From: Ophiostoma sp. CBS 140.51
Taxonomy: Eukaryota; Ascomycota; Sordariomycetes; Ophiostomatales; Ophiostomataceae
NCBI GenBank assembly: GCA_029298735.1
Contig: JANSLP010000003.1
Location: 124,001 to 188,000, forward strand
Reading direction: 5' to 3'
Length of the DNA stretch: 64,000 nt
Part shown: piece after piece, positions 12,601 to 22,847 of the stretch
Position numbering within the stretch: the stretch's first letter is position 1
How the letters are laid out: each line of letters starts with the position of its first letter
Program-made: the position numbers and the translations under genes
The notes under the pieces: model-generated
Databases searched by the model: none
What the model was told of the DNA's origin: nothing
What the model saw: only the letters and a program-made list of their open reading frames with translations

Positions 12601-14280
12601 GAACTTGTCATCCCCAGCAGTACAGGCCCCAAGTCGCCATCCATCTACACGACAAACACGTCAAGACGGCAGACCGTGCTCGATCAGATGGCTACAGCCG
12701 GTTTATCCGATTCGGATGATGACGATGACGACGAATTCTTCGATGCGGTCGATGCTGGTGAGGTGGTTGTCGAGTCAAGACTACCGTCCGAGACCAACGC
12801 GACGACACTAGGCAGCAACACAAACGAGAAGGCCGCTACTGCTGACGAAACCGTCGACGAGAGAGGTGCCATCGCCAAAGCTGAGAAGGATGCGGGTATT
12901 ACTGGCGGCGGTAGCGGCGGTGAAATTGTTGTGTCGTCTGGCATTGACATCAGCCAATCCTTCAAGGGTTACGAGAACGGTATCCGTTCGCGCCTCAAGA
13001 TTGATGCTGACAACCGGCCAAAGCTGTCACTGTGGAGCATCTTGAAGTCCATGGTGGGCAAGGATATGACCAAGATGACACTGCCCGTTACCTTTAACGA
13101 GCCGACGTCACTGCTGTACCGCTGCGGCGAGGACATGGAGTATGTCGATTTGCTGGACCGCGCTGTCGAGCGCTCCGACTCGATTGAGCGTCTCATCTAC
13201 GTGGCGGCTTTCGCTGCCAGTGAGTACGCGTCGACCATTGGCCGTGTCGCCAAGCCCTTTAACCCGCTGCTGGGCGAGACATTCGAGTACGTGCGGCCGG
13301 ACAAGAACTACCGCTTCTTCATTGAGCAGGTCAGCCACCACCCGCCCGTGGGTGCTGCGTGGGCCGAGTCGCCGCACTGGACCTACTACGGCGAGTCGGC
13401 CGTCAAGTCCAAGTTTTATGGAAAGTCCTTTGATATCAACCCGCTGGGCACCTGGTTCTTGAAGCTGCGGCCTAAGCATGGCGGCAAAGAAGACTTCTTT
13501 ACGTGGAAGAAGGTCACGTCGTCCGTCATTGGCATCATCACGGGTAACCCGACAGTTGACAACTACGGCGTCATGGAGATCAAGAACTGGACGACGGGCG
13601 AGATTGCGTACGTCGACTTTAAGCCGCGCGGCTGGACCGCCGCCTCGGCTTACGTTATTTCCGGCAAGATTGTCGACGCCACGGGCCGCGTGCGTGTGTC
13701 GCTGGGCGGTCGCTGGAACTCCAAGATGTACGCACGCATGACCCCTGGCTACCAGACGACTGTCACGGAACCGAGCGGCAAGAGCTCTGGCTCGGCCGAT
13801 GTCAGCGGCGACATTGACGTGGCGACTGGCCAGATGCGTGTCCATAGCAGCGGGCCCATGGTGGACCCCAACCGTGTCTTCTTGATCTGGCAGGCCAACG
13901 AGCGGCCCAAGGGCATTCCCTTCAACCTGACACCGTTTGTGCTCACGTTCAACGACATCAACGACCAGCTGCGGCCGTGGATCGCGCCCACGGACTCGCG
14001 TCTTCGCCCGGACCAGCGTGCCATGGAAGAGGGCAACTACGAATTTGCGGCCACCGAAAAGAACCGACTCGAGAACGAGCAGCGGTCACGTCGCCGGGAC
14101 CGCGAGACGCTGGGCGAAGAGTTTGTGCCCGCGTGGTTCGAAAAGGCCAAGTGCCCGATTACAGGCGAGACTTACTGGCAGTTCAACGGCAAGTACTGGG
14201 ACATGCGGGACCGGGCCGGCCAAGGCGACCGCAGTGTCTGGGACCAACTGGAGCCCATTTTTGTGGAGCAGGATCAGTAG
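9690..14280 (+). CDS. OSH1: Oxysterol-binding protein, Osh1/Osh2 type (ankyrin-PH-FFAT-ORD)
   Basis: A 20-nt first exon (9690-9709, MSEAGD) joins 9936-14280 across a 226-nt intron (GTGAGC ... CCCACAG), giving 1454 residues. Reading on through the intron from this ATG meets TGA immediately, so splicing is required. Ankyrin repeats span about 180-380 (TALHLAAAQGRTQVVRLLL, TLLHEAARRKNSQLIQVLLLHGADP). A PH domain starts near 457 ([23 protein letters not shown]). An FFAT-like motif, EFFDAVD, starts at E940 inside an acidic run. The sterol/PI4P-transfer domain follows, with the signature EQVSHHPP at about 1137-1144. Long OSBPs of this layout move sterol and PI4P at ER contact sites, with FFAT binding the ER protein VAP/Scs2. 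Domains are seen directly; ligand and site are family knowledge. Confidence 0.95.
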
Positions 14281-15798
14281 ACGGAGAGAGAAGAGAGAAG
14301 AAGTGTGTTGGGGGAGTTACATTTACAAGAGCCATGTCGTTTGTACTCTCCATTGTTTCCTATTTTTTCAAAGTACAACCGTTCTTGATGTTCACATCTT
14401 GTCTTTCCCTTTTTTGTTTACATATTGACAACCCGCTTTCTATCACGTTCACCTCTTTCGAACTTTCGTTCCTTTGTTTTCTTTTCTTTTCTGTACAATA
14501 ACGGCTAGAGGAGTACAGAAGACCCAAAAACAGCATACATATTATATATACAGCATTATCACTATCACAATCATGATTACAAACTTGTTTGCATCTATCA
14601 CCACGAAAGTAAGCAGTAGTCGTGTGGGATCACAAAGTCAGACGTGCCGAAAGCCGTGGTATTTCTCGGCTTTCATCTCTGATGAAAGTAAGACGTAAAT
14701 GGTAGTTCGAGGCGTATTCAAACCGGTTGACTTGTCTTCGTGGTCGTGACCACTAATTCGTGCCAATTTAATATATTCTGGTATATTTCCAACAGATACA
14801 TAAATCAATAAATATATAACTTGAGGTCTCCAACCAGCCTGGTCTTATTTATTTTAATTACCGAATCTCGTCAACTTTTCATCAGCCTTGTCGATCGAGC
14901 CCTGTTGCCTTCCTTCTTTCTAGGCTTTGCGCCACAGGGGAACAAGCGTCGGTTTTAGGGTGCCGAGGTTAGTGGAGACTTTGGCCGTTGTCTGCTGTCA
15001 ACTGGCCGTTCGTTATCGCTTTCATCGCATTCAGTGCTCTTGCCTTCACGGCAAACTCAACTAGACCAAACGAGCCCAATATTAATTTTGAACGACGAGT
15101 CAAAAGCAACAGAACGCTCGAAAAGCAGGTAAAGAGCACCAAAACCGGTCAAGTTTGCGAATCAGAACGGCCATTTTAGAAAGCCGACCTGACTGAACCA
15201 ACAAGTGTGTTAAAAGGCCGTCTACCTGTCTTGTCATATGCCATTTTGACCTCGTCTTGGCTCCCTTCACGTGACGATTTAACGGACTTTTTGGCTTTTG
15301 AATTGGCGATTGACTCGCTCCTTCTCTACTTGTGAGTCTATTTCTCATCGCACCTGCGGAACCGAGCACTGTATCAGTTCCTTCTGTCCACCGTCCTTTC
15401 CCTCCCTCTCTTGTCCTTTTTCCTATTTTGTTGTGCCATCATTGGATTATTGAGTGCACCTGCCAATTTCCCTTTCTGGCATTCTTTCCCTTCTGTTAAA
15501 TTTGTGCTGCTCCCTTATTACAGGGGTCTATTCCCTATCTTTTTTGTCCGTCTAAAACTCCGTCTTAAATAAGTTAAAAAGCTGTAACGCGCCGCCTGCC
15601 CCTTTGGACTTTGGATACCTCGGCCCTGACGCACCTTCCCAACGCCGGCCCCAATTATTAACCTTTTTTCCCAGTCTCTTCTTTATATAGCTTCAGACGG
15701 CCTCTTTGCGCCGTTTGCTGTCGCATTTTCTTTCCCTTTCCCACTCCCTTACCACCACACCTTGCATCTCGCGTCTCACACCTCACACACACACCATA
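14281..15798. other. Intergenic between OSH and thioesterase
   Basis: About 1.5 kb. The first part is the probable 3' UTR and terminator of the oxysterol-binding gene, AT-rich at 14500-14870. A TCACGTGAC E-box lies at 15267-15275, and a pyrimidine-rich leader at about 15370-15790. No gene is seen. Confidence 0.55.
15267..15275. promoter_or_regulatory. E-box TCACGTGAC
   Basis: It lies about 525 nt upstream of the TesB-type thioesterase start and has the same core as the elements at 4051, 7327 and 17616. Confidence 0.4.
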
Positions 15799-17045
15799 AT
15801 GCCGTTGCCGCATCCTACCATCCTCCGGCCACCACCGCCGAATCCGGCGCTGTCGGCGCTGGAAAACGATCTCGACATCACAGCCCTCGGCGTTTTGGGC
15901 GAAGACATATTTACAAATACCCGTCCACCCTGGCACCCGCCAGGCGCCCGCGGCATCTATGGCGGCTCCGTTGTCGGCATGTGCCTGGCCGCCGGCCACC
16001 GCACCGTCTCGCCCGAGTTTGCGCTGCACAGCTGCCACTGCTACTTCTTGTTGGCGGGTAACGCCGACGTACCCATCCTGTTCCATGTCGAGCGCGTCCG
16101 TGACGGCCGGTCGTTTGCGACGCGCACCGTGCAGGCCCGTCAACGGGGGCGCTGCATCTTTACCGTCACTATGTCCTTTACGATTTTGCCGAAGAGCTCG
16201 AACGGGGCTGCCGCTACCGCTGCCCTGACGCCTCCGCCATCACAGAGTCTGCCTGCCCGCATTACGGCTGTCGGCCACCATGCTGCCGCCATGCCCGACG
16301 TCCGCCCGCCGATCCCACCGCCGGGCTACGAAGAACGCGACGCAACCGACGGTGTCTACCTAAGACTGGCCCGCGCATTCGGGCAGACCGACGTCACACC
16401 ACAGCCCATTCTGTCGGGTCCCATGATGATTACCGGCTCCGATGACGCACCGCACCTCAAGCAGACGATGCACTGGGTGCGTGTGCGCGGCAACATCTCC
16501 AAAGAGGGTGGCCGTGCGGCACACCTCAATGCCTTGAGCTATGTCACAGACAACTACTTTATTGGCACAATCACACGAATCCACCGGCTCTGGCGGTTCC
16601 CCTTCACAGTCAAGAGCTTGCTGGGCTACGACGGTGACGAGACCTTCAAGGACCAGCCAGAACAGGTGCAGGCCGTGCGCGAGCTCGTGGCCTTTGAGAC
16701 GGGCGGCGACACGCTCGAGTCGTTTGTGGGCCAGCCCGAGGTGGGCATGGTGGTCAGCCTGGACCACACGATTTACTTCCACGAACCCGACCGGGTGCGC
16801 GCGGACGAGTGGATGCTGGCGGTGATGGACAGCCCGTGGGCGGGCGACGGCCGTGGTGTGGTGACGCAGCGCATCTTTGGCACAGACGGCACGCTGCTGG
16901 TGACATGCATTCAAGAAGTGAGTCTTTCTCGTTCCCAATGCTTTTACAACTATTTCCAGTCACTAACGAATCCCAGGGCATTATGCGGTTAAAGGAGGAT
17001 GGCATCAAGCCTAGAACTAGAACCACCAACAAGGCGAAGATATAA
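15799..17045 (+). CDS. TES1: Acyl-CoA thioesterase, TesB/ACOT8 type, probably peroxisomal
   Basis: Exons 15799-16917 and 16977-17045 flank a 59-nt intron (GTGAGT donor, CACTAAC branch, CCCAG acceptor), encoding 395 residues. The start MPLPHP is preferred over an in-frame ATG 31 codons upstream that lies in pyrimidine-rich leader. The double hot-dog fold is shown by GIYGGSVVG near the N-terminus and the C-terminal SLDHTIYFH ... CIQEGIMRLK. By comparison with bacterial TesB, the likely catalytic residues are D322, S345 and Q372; Q372 lies two codons before the splice junction. The enzyme hydrolyses acyl-CoA to fatty acid and CoA in peroxisomes. The C-terminal tripeptide AKI is a weak PTS1-like signal carried entirely by the last exon. 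The next gene downstream, same strand, is another thioesterase fold. Confidence 0.9.
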
Positions 17046-17806
17046 TAGGCATGGAGAGTTCATAGCTCTGCATGCTGTACAATCTAGATGTGTGATCTTA
17101 CATTAGAAGGGGTGCTGTTTGCCCTTTTTTGTCCCTCTGTTTTTATTAGCTTCATAGATTTTCCTCAATGAGAGACGCATGCTCCCAAGGGATGCATTTA
17201 TATCGATATTTACTGTTACTATCGCCAACAACCCCAGACTGGAGCCGACAGGTACATGAGATACACAGTTCTCACATTCGGTCCAAGCCGAGAAATGAAA
17301 GAAACGCTGAAACTCAGATCATTGATGTAATACTGTTGCGGCTGACAGTTCTAACAGATGGAGGGGTAGCAAGCCAACAGAGCTGTAACACGGTACAAGA
17401 GATGCTTGATAGGCCAATCAAAGAAATCCAAATCCCACTTCGCACAAAGATGCTGCCATTATCATTTTGTGGACATCCTGACATTCAACTTTCTTCATAC
17501 TGGTTCGGCACTCAAAATGCAGCTTATGCTGTCTTATAGCGGCCGTTGTGGGGACCTGTCGTGGGGCGTCTCTCTCTTTGCTTTTGTCTTCCCCTGGACA
17601 AATAGGCCGAAATCACACGTGATAACCCGATAACGACGATCCAGCTCCCTCTGTCGACTTGAACCTTTTTCTCCGCCCTTACGTCAACCGCGCTTAAACT
17701 TCAACCCCCAATTGAGTTCTCTTTCTTCCTTTGAGTCAACAACCGACGGCGACACCACTCCCTGTCAATTCGTGACGTCGAGACCACTGTACCACATACA
17801 CGCACA
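17046..17806. other. Intergenic between the two thioesterase genes
   Basis: 761 nt with the 3' UTR of the first gene and promoter of the second. A CACGTGAT element (17616-17623) and a TGACGTC (17773-17779, CRE-like) lie close to the downstream start codon. No coding sequence is recognised. Confidence 0.55.
17616..17623. promoter_or_regulatory. E-box CACGTGAT
   Basis: It lies about 185 nt upstream of the membrane-anchored thioesterase start, the nearest to a start codon of the four promoter E-boxes in this part of the window. Confidence 0.45.
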
Positions 17807-19000
17807 ATGATCCCACGGATACCGGCCTTGGCTGCTCGTGTGGCCACGCCAATGGCCTCAGCCTCGGCTCTGGCAGTTTGCCCTCTCGCGACAAGAGCTC
17901 GAGCCATTGCCCTTCTCTCAAAGAACTCTCCTCGACCTCTCCTTGCACACTTACAGACATACGGCTGTCTCTACTCGACCGGCCCCTCCTACAACCAGTA
18001 TGTCCAGCAGCAGCCGCAGCAGCCCCGACAGTTGAACTCGACACAGCCTTTCCCACAATACTTCCCTCCCCAACAACAACCACCAAAAAAGTCTAGGTTT
18101 CACATCCGCAAATCCACCTACGTCTTCTTGCTCTTTAGCACCGCCCTCGGCGCCTATGTCGCCTACTTTATCAACATCAAACGCCACGGTCTGCTCTCGC
18201 CCGAGGATGTCCGTGGCTCCCCCGAAGAGCGCGAGGCCAAGGATGAGTTCGCCGTCGAGGCCGACGCCACCATCCCGCTGGTGAGACAGCTCCAGCAGGA
18301 CCCGGCCTGGGACGAGTGGGATGTCGGCCAGCGGTGGCGCGAGATTGAGGCCAAGGAGGCCGCGGAGGCGGCCGATACGGCGGCCAACACCGACGCAGCC
18401 AGCAAAGTCGACGGCGCCGAGGTCGTGGACGTCGCCGACGTTTCGGCCGATGTGACGCCCATCCACAAAATGTCTCTTTCGGGCGAGCTCACTGGACGTG
18501 GCGCCATCCCACCACCGACGCCGCAGCGCACACGCTTGACTACCGGCGCGCTCGGTGGCATCCGCGGCATGGGCGCCTACCACCGCATCTTCCACAATCG
18601 CGAGACTGGGCAAATCATTAGCATCATGCACATGGGCTCCTCTCTGGCCGGCTGGCCGCGCGTCGTGCACGGCGGCGCCATTGCTACGATTTTGGATGAG
18701 GCCCTGGGCCGCTGTGCCATTCTGAGTTTCCCGGCGCGGACGGGCGTTACCGCACGCCTCGAGCTGCAGTACCGCAGTCCCGTCAGGACTGACGACTTTT
18801 ATGTTGTGACGTGTACGCCCCTGATTCCGGACGAGTACAAGAACAACAAGGAAGGGGTCGACAGCAATGGTAAAGAGCTGCGGAAGCTGTGGTGCGAGGC
18901 GACGCTGGACACAGTCGAGGGCAAGCGGTGCGTTGAGGCGCGGGGCTTGTTTGTCGTGCCGCGCAAGTACAAGCTTGGCAAAGTAGAGGATAAGTTTTAG
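17807..19000 (+). CDS. Membrane-anchored hot-dog (4HBT/PaaI-type) thioesterase
   Basis: A single exon of 397 residues. Residues 1-40 are rich in Ala, Arg and Ser without acidic residues, as in a mitochondrial presequence. A Gln/Pro-rich segment follows, then one hydrophobic span at about 103-125 (STYVFLLFSTALGAYVAYFI). A charged Ala/Glu/Asp linker (about 140-220) leads to a single hot-dog domain with GLS-type motif VHGGAIATILDEALGRCA (H288, D297, E298) and a closing YRSPVRTDDFYVV strand. This resembles the fungal UPF0644/Fmp10-like family: mitochondrial membrane proteins with a thioesterase fold and poorly known substrate. The HGG-x5-DE pattern suggests an active enzyme. The fold is seen directly; mitochondrial placement is inferred from the N-terminus. 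Confidence 0.85.
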   Translation: MIPRIPALAARVATPMASASALAVCPLATRARAIALLSKNSPRPLLAHLQTYGCLYSTGPSYNQYVQQQPQQPRQLNSTQPFPQYFPPQQQPPKKSRFHIRKSTYVFLLFSTALGAYVAYFINIKRHGLLSPEDVRGSPEEREAKDEFAVEADATIPLVRQLQQDPAWDEWDVGQRWREIEAKEAAEAADTAANTDAASKVDGAEVVDVADVSADVTPIHKMSLSGELTGRGAIPPPTPQRTRLTTGALGGIRGMGAYHRIFHNRETGQIISIMHMGSSLAGWPRVVHGGAIATILDEALGRCAILSFPARTGVTARLELQYRSPVRTDDFYVVTCTPLIPDEYKNNKEGVDSNGKELRKLWCEATLDTVEGKRCVEARGLFVVPRKYKLGKVEDKF

Positions 19001-19751
19001 AGGAGGTAAAGGGAGGTCATCCTGATGTGCACATAATTTATTACTTTTGCATTCAACTAGAAGTAGATGCTACAAAAGAGCTAATTTGCTTTCTTCAAGT
19101 GCCACCACATAACACATCAGATCAAACCCTAGTCTCAAAGCTTGTCACAGGGCACTGCATTACATTCAACCTGTCACATTCACGGTCATACTGTCAAAAT
19201 GCAAAGAACCACGAGTTTGGCGCATAAAAACAAACAATAATTATATCTGGAGCTTCTAGACTTTATATCCCTTTTCCCTGTATGGCAATCCCATGAGACG
19301 GTCCTCTCAGGCCCCTGTCTAGCAAATATTATTTCTTTGTCAAAGGTACTGTGTCTATCAATCTCCTCCAGTAGACAACAGCACGCTGTACAATCAAACA
19401 GCTTTCAACAAATAATGATGCCAACGCAAAACAAATCAAAGGGGAAAACACGGAATATACAAATTCCTAGCCCAGCGAAGGTAGATCAACTTCTCAAACA
19501 TCCACCTCAAACAATCTTTCTGGAGACAACAGGCTGTCTGCCACAATTCACAAAAATGTCCACCAGGTGGACAAAAAACCATCATAGTACAACTCGAACC
19601 TCCACCTGATAACTGGCCCCCTACTGCACCTGCTCAGTGGCAAACTCGAAGGATCAAAGAAAAAGGAAGAAAAAGGAAAATGAGAAGAAAACTTGTGGTT
19701 CGAAGATACACAAAAAGAAGCCCGACAAGTCGACGTCGAGGAAGTCGACAT
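19001..19751. other. Convergent 3' intergenic
   Basis: 751 nt between two convergent genes, probably both 3' UTRs. It is AT-rich; nothing else is recognised. Confidence 0.55.
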
Positions 19752-22700
19752 TTACCACTTGATGTAGCTTCCATCAAATGGTGCGGTCATGAACGTGCCG
19801 TAATCGAGCACGAACTCGCAGACGGGGACGCCCTCGTCGTTGACGCCAGGTGTCTGCTGCGGGAGTGACGCGACTGAGCTTGTGGCGGACACGTTGTTGT
19901 AGACGGCGTTGGTCGTCTCGTCGTTAGGAGCGCCAGGAAACTTGTCGTCGTCGGCCTCGTCGGCCTCCTCGTCGGTATCTTGGGCAGGCAGGCCGGTGTC
20001 CTGGGCGGCTGTGGCGGTAGAACCCTCGTCAGCGGCAGCAAACTTGTGGGCGGCGGTGTCGTCCTTCTTGGCGTCAGCGGCGGCAGGAGTGGTCGGGGCA
20101 AAGCCAGAGGTGAAAGCGCCCCAAGTGATGTTGGCGATGCTGCCCTCTCCGATACCGTCCAAGTTCGTCTCGCAGGCGCTGTAGAGCTTGCGGAGATAAT
20201 TGGTCTTCTTGAATGCATCCGACTTTGGCATGTTCGGATGCATTAAGTGCCACTCGCCTTGGCGGGCACGAGTTAGGCCGACATTGAAACGGTACATTCC
20301 GTCCATGAAGTCCGTAGGGTATCCACGGACATAGTCAATGGCGACAATGTCCGCTTCGTGTCCCTGAGAGCTGTCCCAAGTCCGGGCCTCAACACGCTGT
20401 GGGACGCGGTGGCGGGGATGAGTCTTGGCGAGGGCCTCGATGGCCTCTTGATACTTGATGACCGCGGCCTTGTAGGGAGCAAGGAGCAGGATCGTGCCCT
20501 TGTTGGCCTCGTTCTCGGCGCTGCGGAAGCGAGGGTTGTTGAGAAGCTCCCAGACACGCTCCATTGTCCACTGTGTGTGCTGCGGGTGGTACCAGCTGGT
20601 ACCGACCTTGATTGGGCTCCCGACGCCATTGAGGTGGACGACGAGCCGCGGCACGTAGCAGGTGGCGCCGGCGAGACCCTCGAGGTACTCCTTGACAAAC
20701 TTGGCCCAGCGCGGGAAGCGGTCTTTGGACGGGATGCCCGAGACCATTTTACCATCGTAGATGAGCTTGGATGGCAGATGCTCGAGCCGGCCAAAGGCCC
20801 GATGATTGATCAAGAGCTGGTGGTCGAGGACACCAGCAAGGTAGGCACGCTCCATGGCCGAGGTGGCGAGCTGACGACCATGGGGATTTGTGTTGTTCGA
20901 CTTGACGGTCGGCTGCGTCTGGCGATGGTCGCCGATGAAGATCCAGCCAGCGCGAGGGTTGAAGTTGGCAATCGCAATGAGCGTCGACAGCTCGCGAGCG
21001 TGGGCGGCCTCGTCAAAGACGACAAGGTCTGGGTTAAACATGCGCTTGAACGCAGAGCCGGCAACACAGGGAGTGGTAGCGACGAAGTCGGCCAGGTAAA
21101 GAACGGTCGAGTACAGAACATAGATCTCACACCGGAGCTCACGGTTCTTGAGTGGACTGCCGTTGCAGCACTCGATGGCCTCTGTGAGGTCCTCGAAGTC
21201 ACCACGATTCTTGTCGTAGTGGTCCCACGCAGCTTCATCCAAGGTCGGGATGATATGCTGGTGTCTAGTGCGAGTGGGCTCAGAGGCAGAACCAGAGGCA
21301 TGCTGGGCATGCAAGGCCATGAAATTCCGCGAGAAATCCACCTCGGGCTCATCCTGAGGATGAGGCTTGCCACCAATGGTGCCAACGCGGACACTCCGTT
21401 TGAACTCGGTGCCAAAGTTCTTGAGGCGGATGGCGCGTTTCGGCAAATCAGAGTTCTTCATGAGCCAAATGTATTTGGCTGTGGCGTCGTCGAGCGGACC
21501 ATTGATGTCCAGCATGTACAACACCTTGGCGCGGGACTTGGCCTGCATGAGGCCGATGACCGTCATCACCCAGTCAGTCTTGCCACCGCCAGGGCCGCCA
21601 GGAAGCATGCCAATACCGTGAGGCATCTTGGAAAGCAGGCCAGTGTAGGCGCTGCGTTGGTGCTCATTCATACGGTTGTATTTTTTGAGAATGGCAGGAG
21701 GGATGCCCGAGCCAGGGTGACTAGGGTCGACCATGTGCGGGAACTGGTCGAAGATATTGACAAAAGCCGTTGGCTCGTGAAAGTCAATGAGGTATCGAAA
21801 GGCGTCGACCTGCTGCTCCTGGCAGGCGTGGGGGTTGATGGGCTTTTTGATGACCACGGGATCCATCTTGGGAACGTCCTCGGGGGCCAGCTCCATCCAC
21901 CCACCAACCTTGGCAGCGGGGTGCTGGAACTCATCACGGCTGATCACCTTGAAAGGAGTGACGCGAGGGGTAGTCGAGGCCTTGACAAGGCGTGAGAGAG
22001 CCTGCATCTCAGCTTCGAACGTGGCGTCCGACTTGGTGAAGAAGAGACCAACATCGACTGCGTTGTCATAGGAGAGCTCCAAATTGCGAAGTTTTTCGTG
22101 TTGGTGGCCATCGTTCGGGATGAGAGCGTGAATCACCGCATTGGACTCGTCTTCCGACTTGACAAGCTTCACGTTGAAGACGATCAACTTGGACCAGGTA
22201 GCTTTGTCCTCACCGGCCTCAGCAAAGTTGTTGTGGGCGCGCTTGGCAGACCACCAAGCAGAGACACCTTCGTCCGAGTTGGGGTTGACGATGCGAAGCA
22301 TGCAAGTCTCGCCGACGTTGGGAAGACGGGCCTCAATGATTTGCTTAGACTCAACCAAGATCATCCAATTGGTAACATCGTCCGTCTCGGGCACCGAGAG
22401 GATGGGCCAGGCTTTGAACGAATTGCCCTCCTTATTGAAATCGTCGACGTCCTTTGTCTCGAGGGCGTCTTCAAACTCGGAGGCAGCCTTGTGGATTGTT
22501 TTAAAGTGGTCAATCGAATCGAAACGGACAGCCACCTTGGGCTCCTCGGGCTCATTCTCCTCTCTGCCTAGAAGGCGCTGTGGGATCTGCGACAGATTGT
22601 AATTGCGGCCGTCTGGCTCAAACTGGTGGAGAGAGAAAAAAAAACTGTTAGCTGAAATGATCGAAGGATTGGGATGGGTGTGGGCTTAGGAATGCGTGCT

Positions 22701-22847
22701 ACTTACTTGGAGCCGACCACCGACAGAGTGCTTCGCAAGGGAAGCCTCCATGGCTTGGAAGACCTCATCGACATCATTCGGCTGATCGTCGACATTCTGG
22801 GTCCAGCCATTGCTGTCGTTCTCACGGCTGGCGACCGAGACGGGCAT
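19752..22847 (-). CDS. SF1 helicase, UPF1-like, function unknown
   Basis: Exon 1 (22707-22847, 47 codons from MPVSVASREN) joins 19752-22622 across an 84-nt intron (GTAAGT donor, CCACCAG acceptor), giving 1003 residues. Helicase motifs appear in order: a Q-motif-like MNEHQRSAY (Q369), Walker A GGPGGGKT (389-396), Walker B FDEAAHARE (D584, E585), motif III GDHRQTQP (611-618), motif V SSQGHEADIV, and motif VI NVGLTRARQGEW near 820. The key Lys, Asp-Glu, Gln and Arg are all kept, so ATPase activity is plausible. The wording differs from UPF1/SEN1 (normally GPPGTGKT, DEAS/DEAG, GDHKQLPP). The first 360 residues match no domain I know; no CH zinc domain is visible. The last 100 residues are acidic and Ala/Thr-rich, ending in an aromatic tail (FDGSYIKW). 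Biological role unknown. Confidence 0.85.

Noticed and set aside
13108..13845. 245-codon open frame antisense to the sterol-binding domain
   Set aside because: Shadow of the conserved ORD coding region.
14500..14870. AT-rich block as a possible RIP-mutated transposon relic
   Set aside because: Too short, with no terminal repeats or remnant of a transposase or reverse transcriptase; better read as a 3' flank.
19697..19710. GGTTCGAAG resembling a tRNA B-box
   Set aside because: The flanks do not form a T-arm with a 5-bp stem and 7-nt loop, and there is no matching A-box or acceptor stem.
20358..21995. 545-codon open frame antisense to the helicase
   Set aside because: It follows the codon pattern of the real gene in mirror form, as often happens with G/C-rich third positions, and matches no known protein. 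The opposite strand has all helicase motifs.
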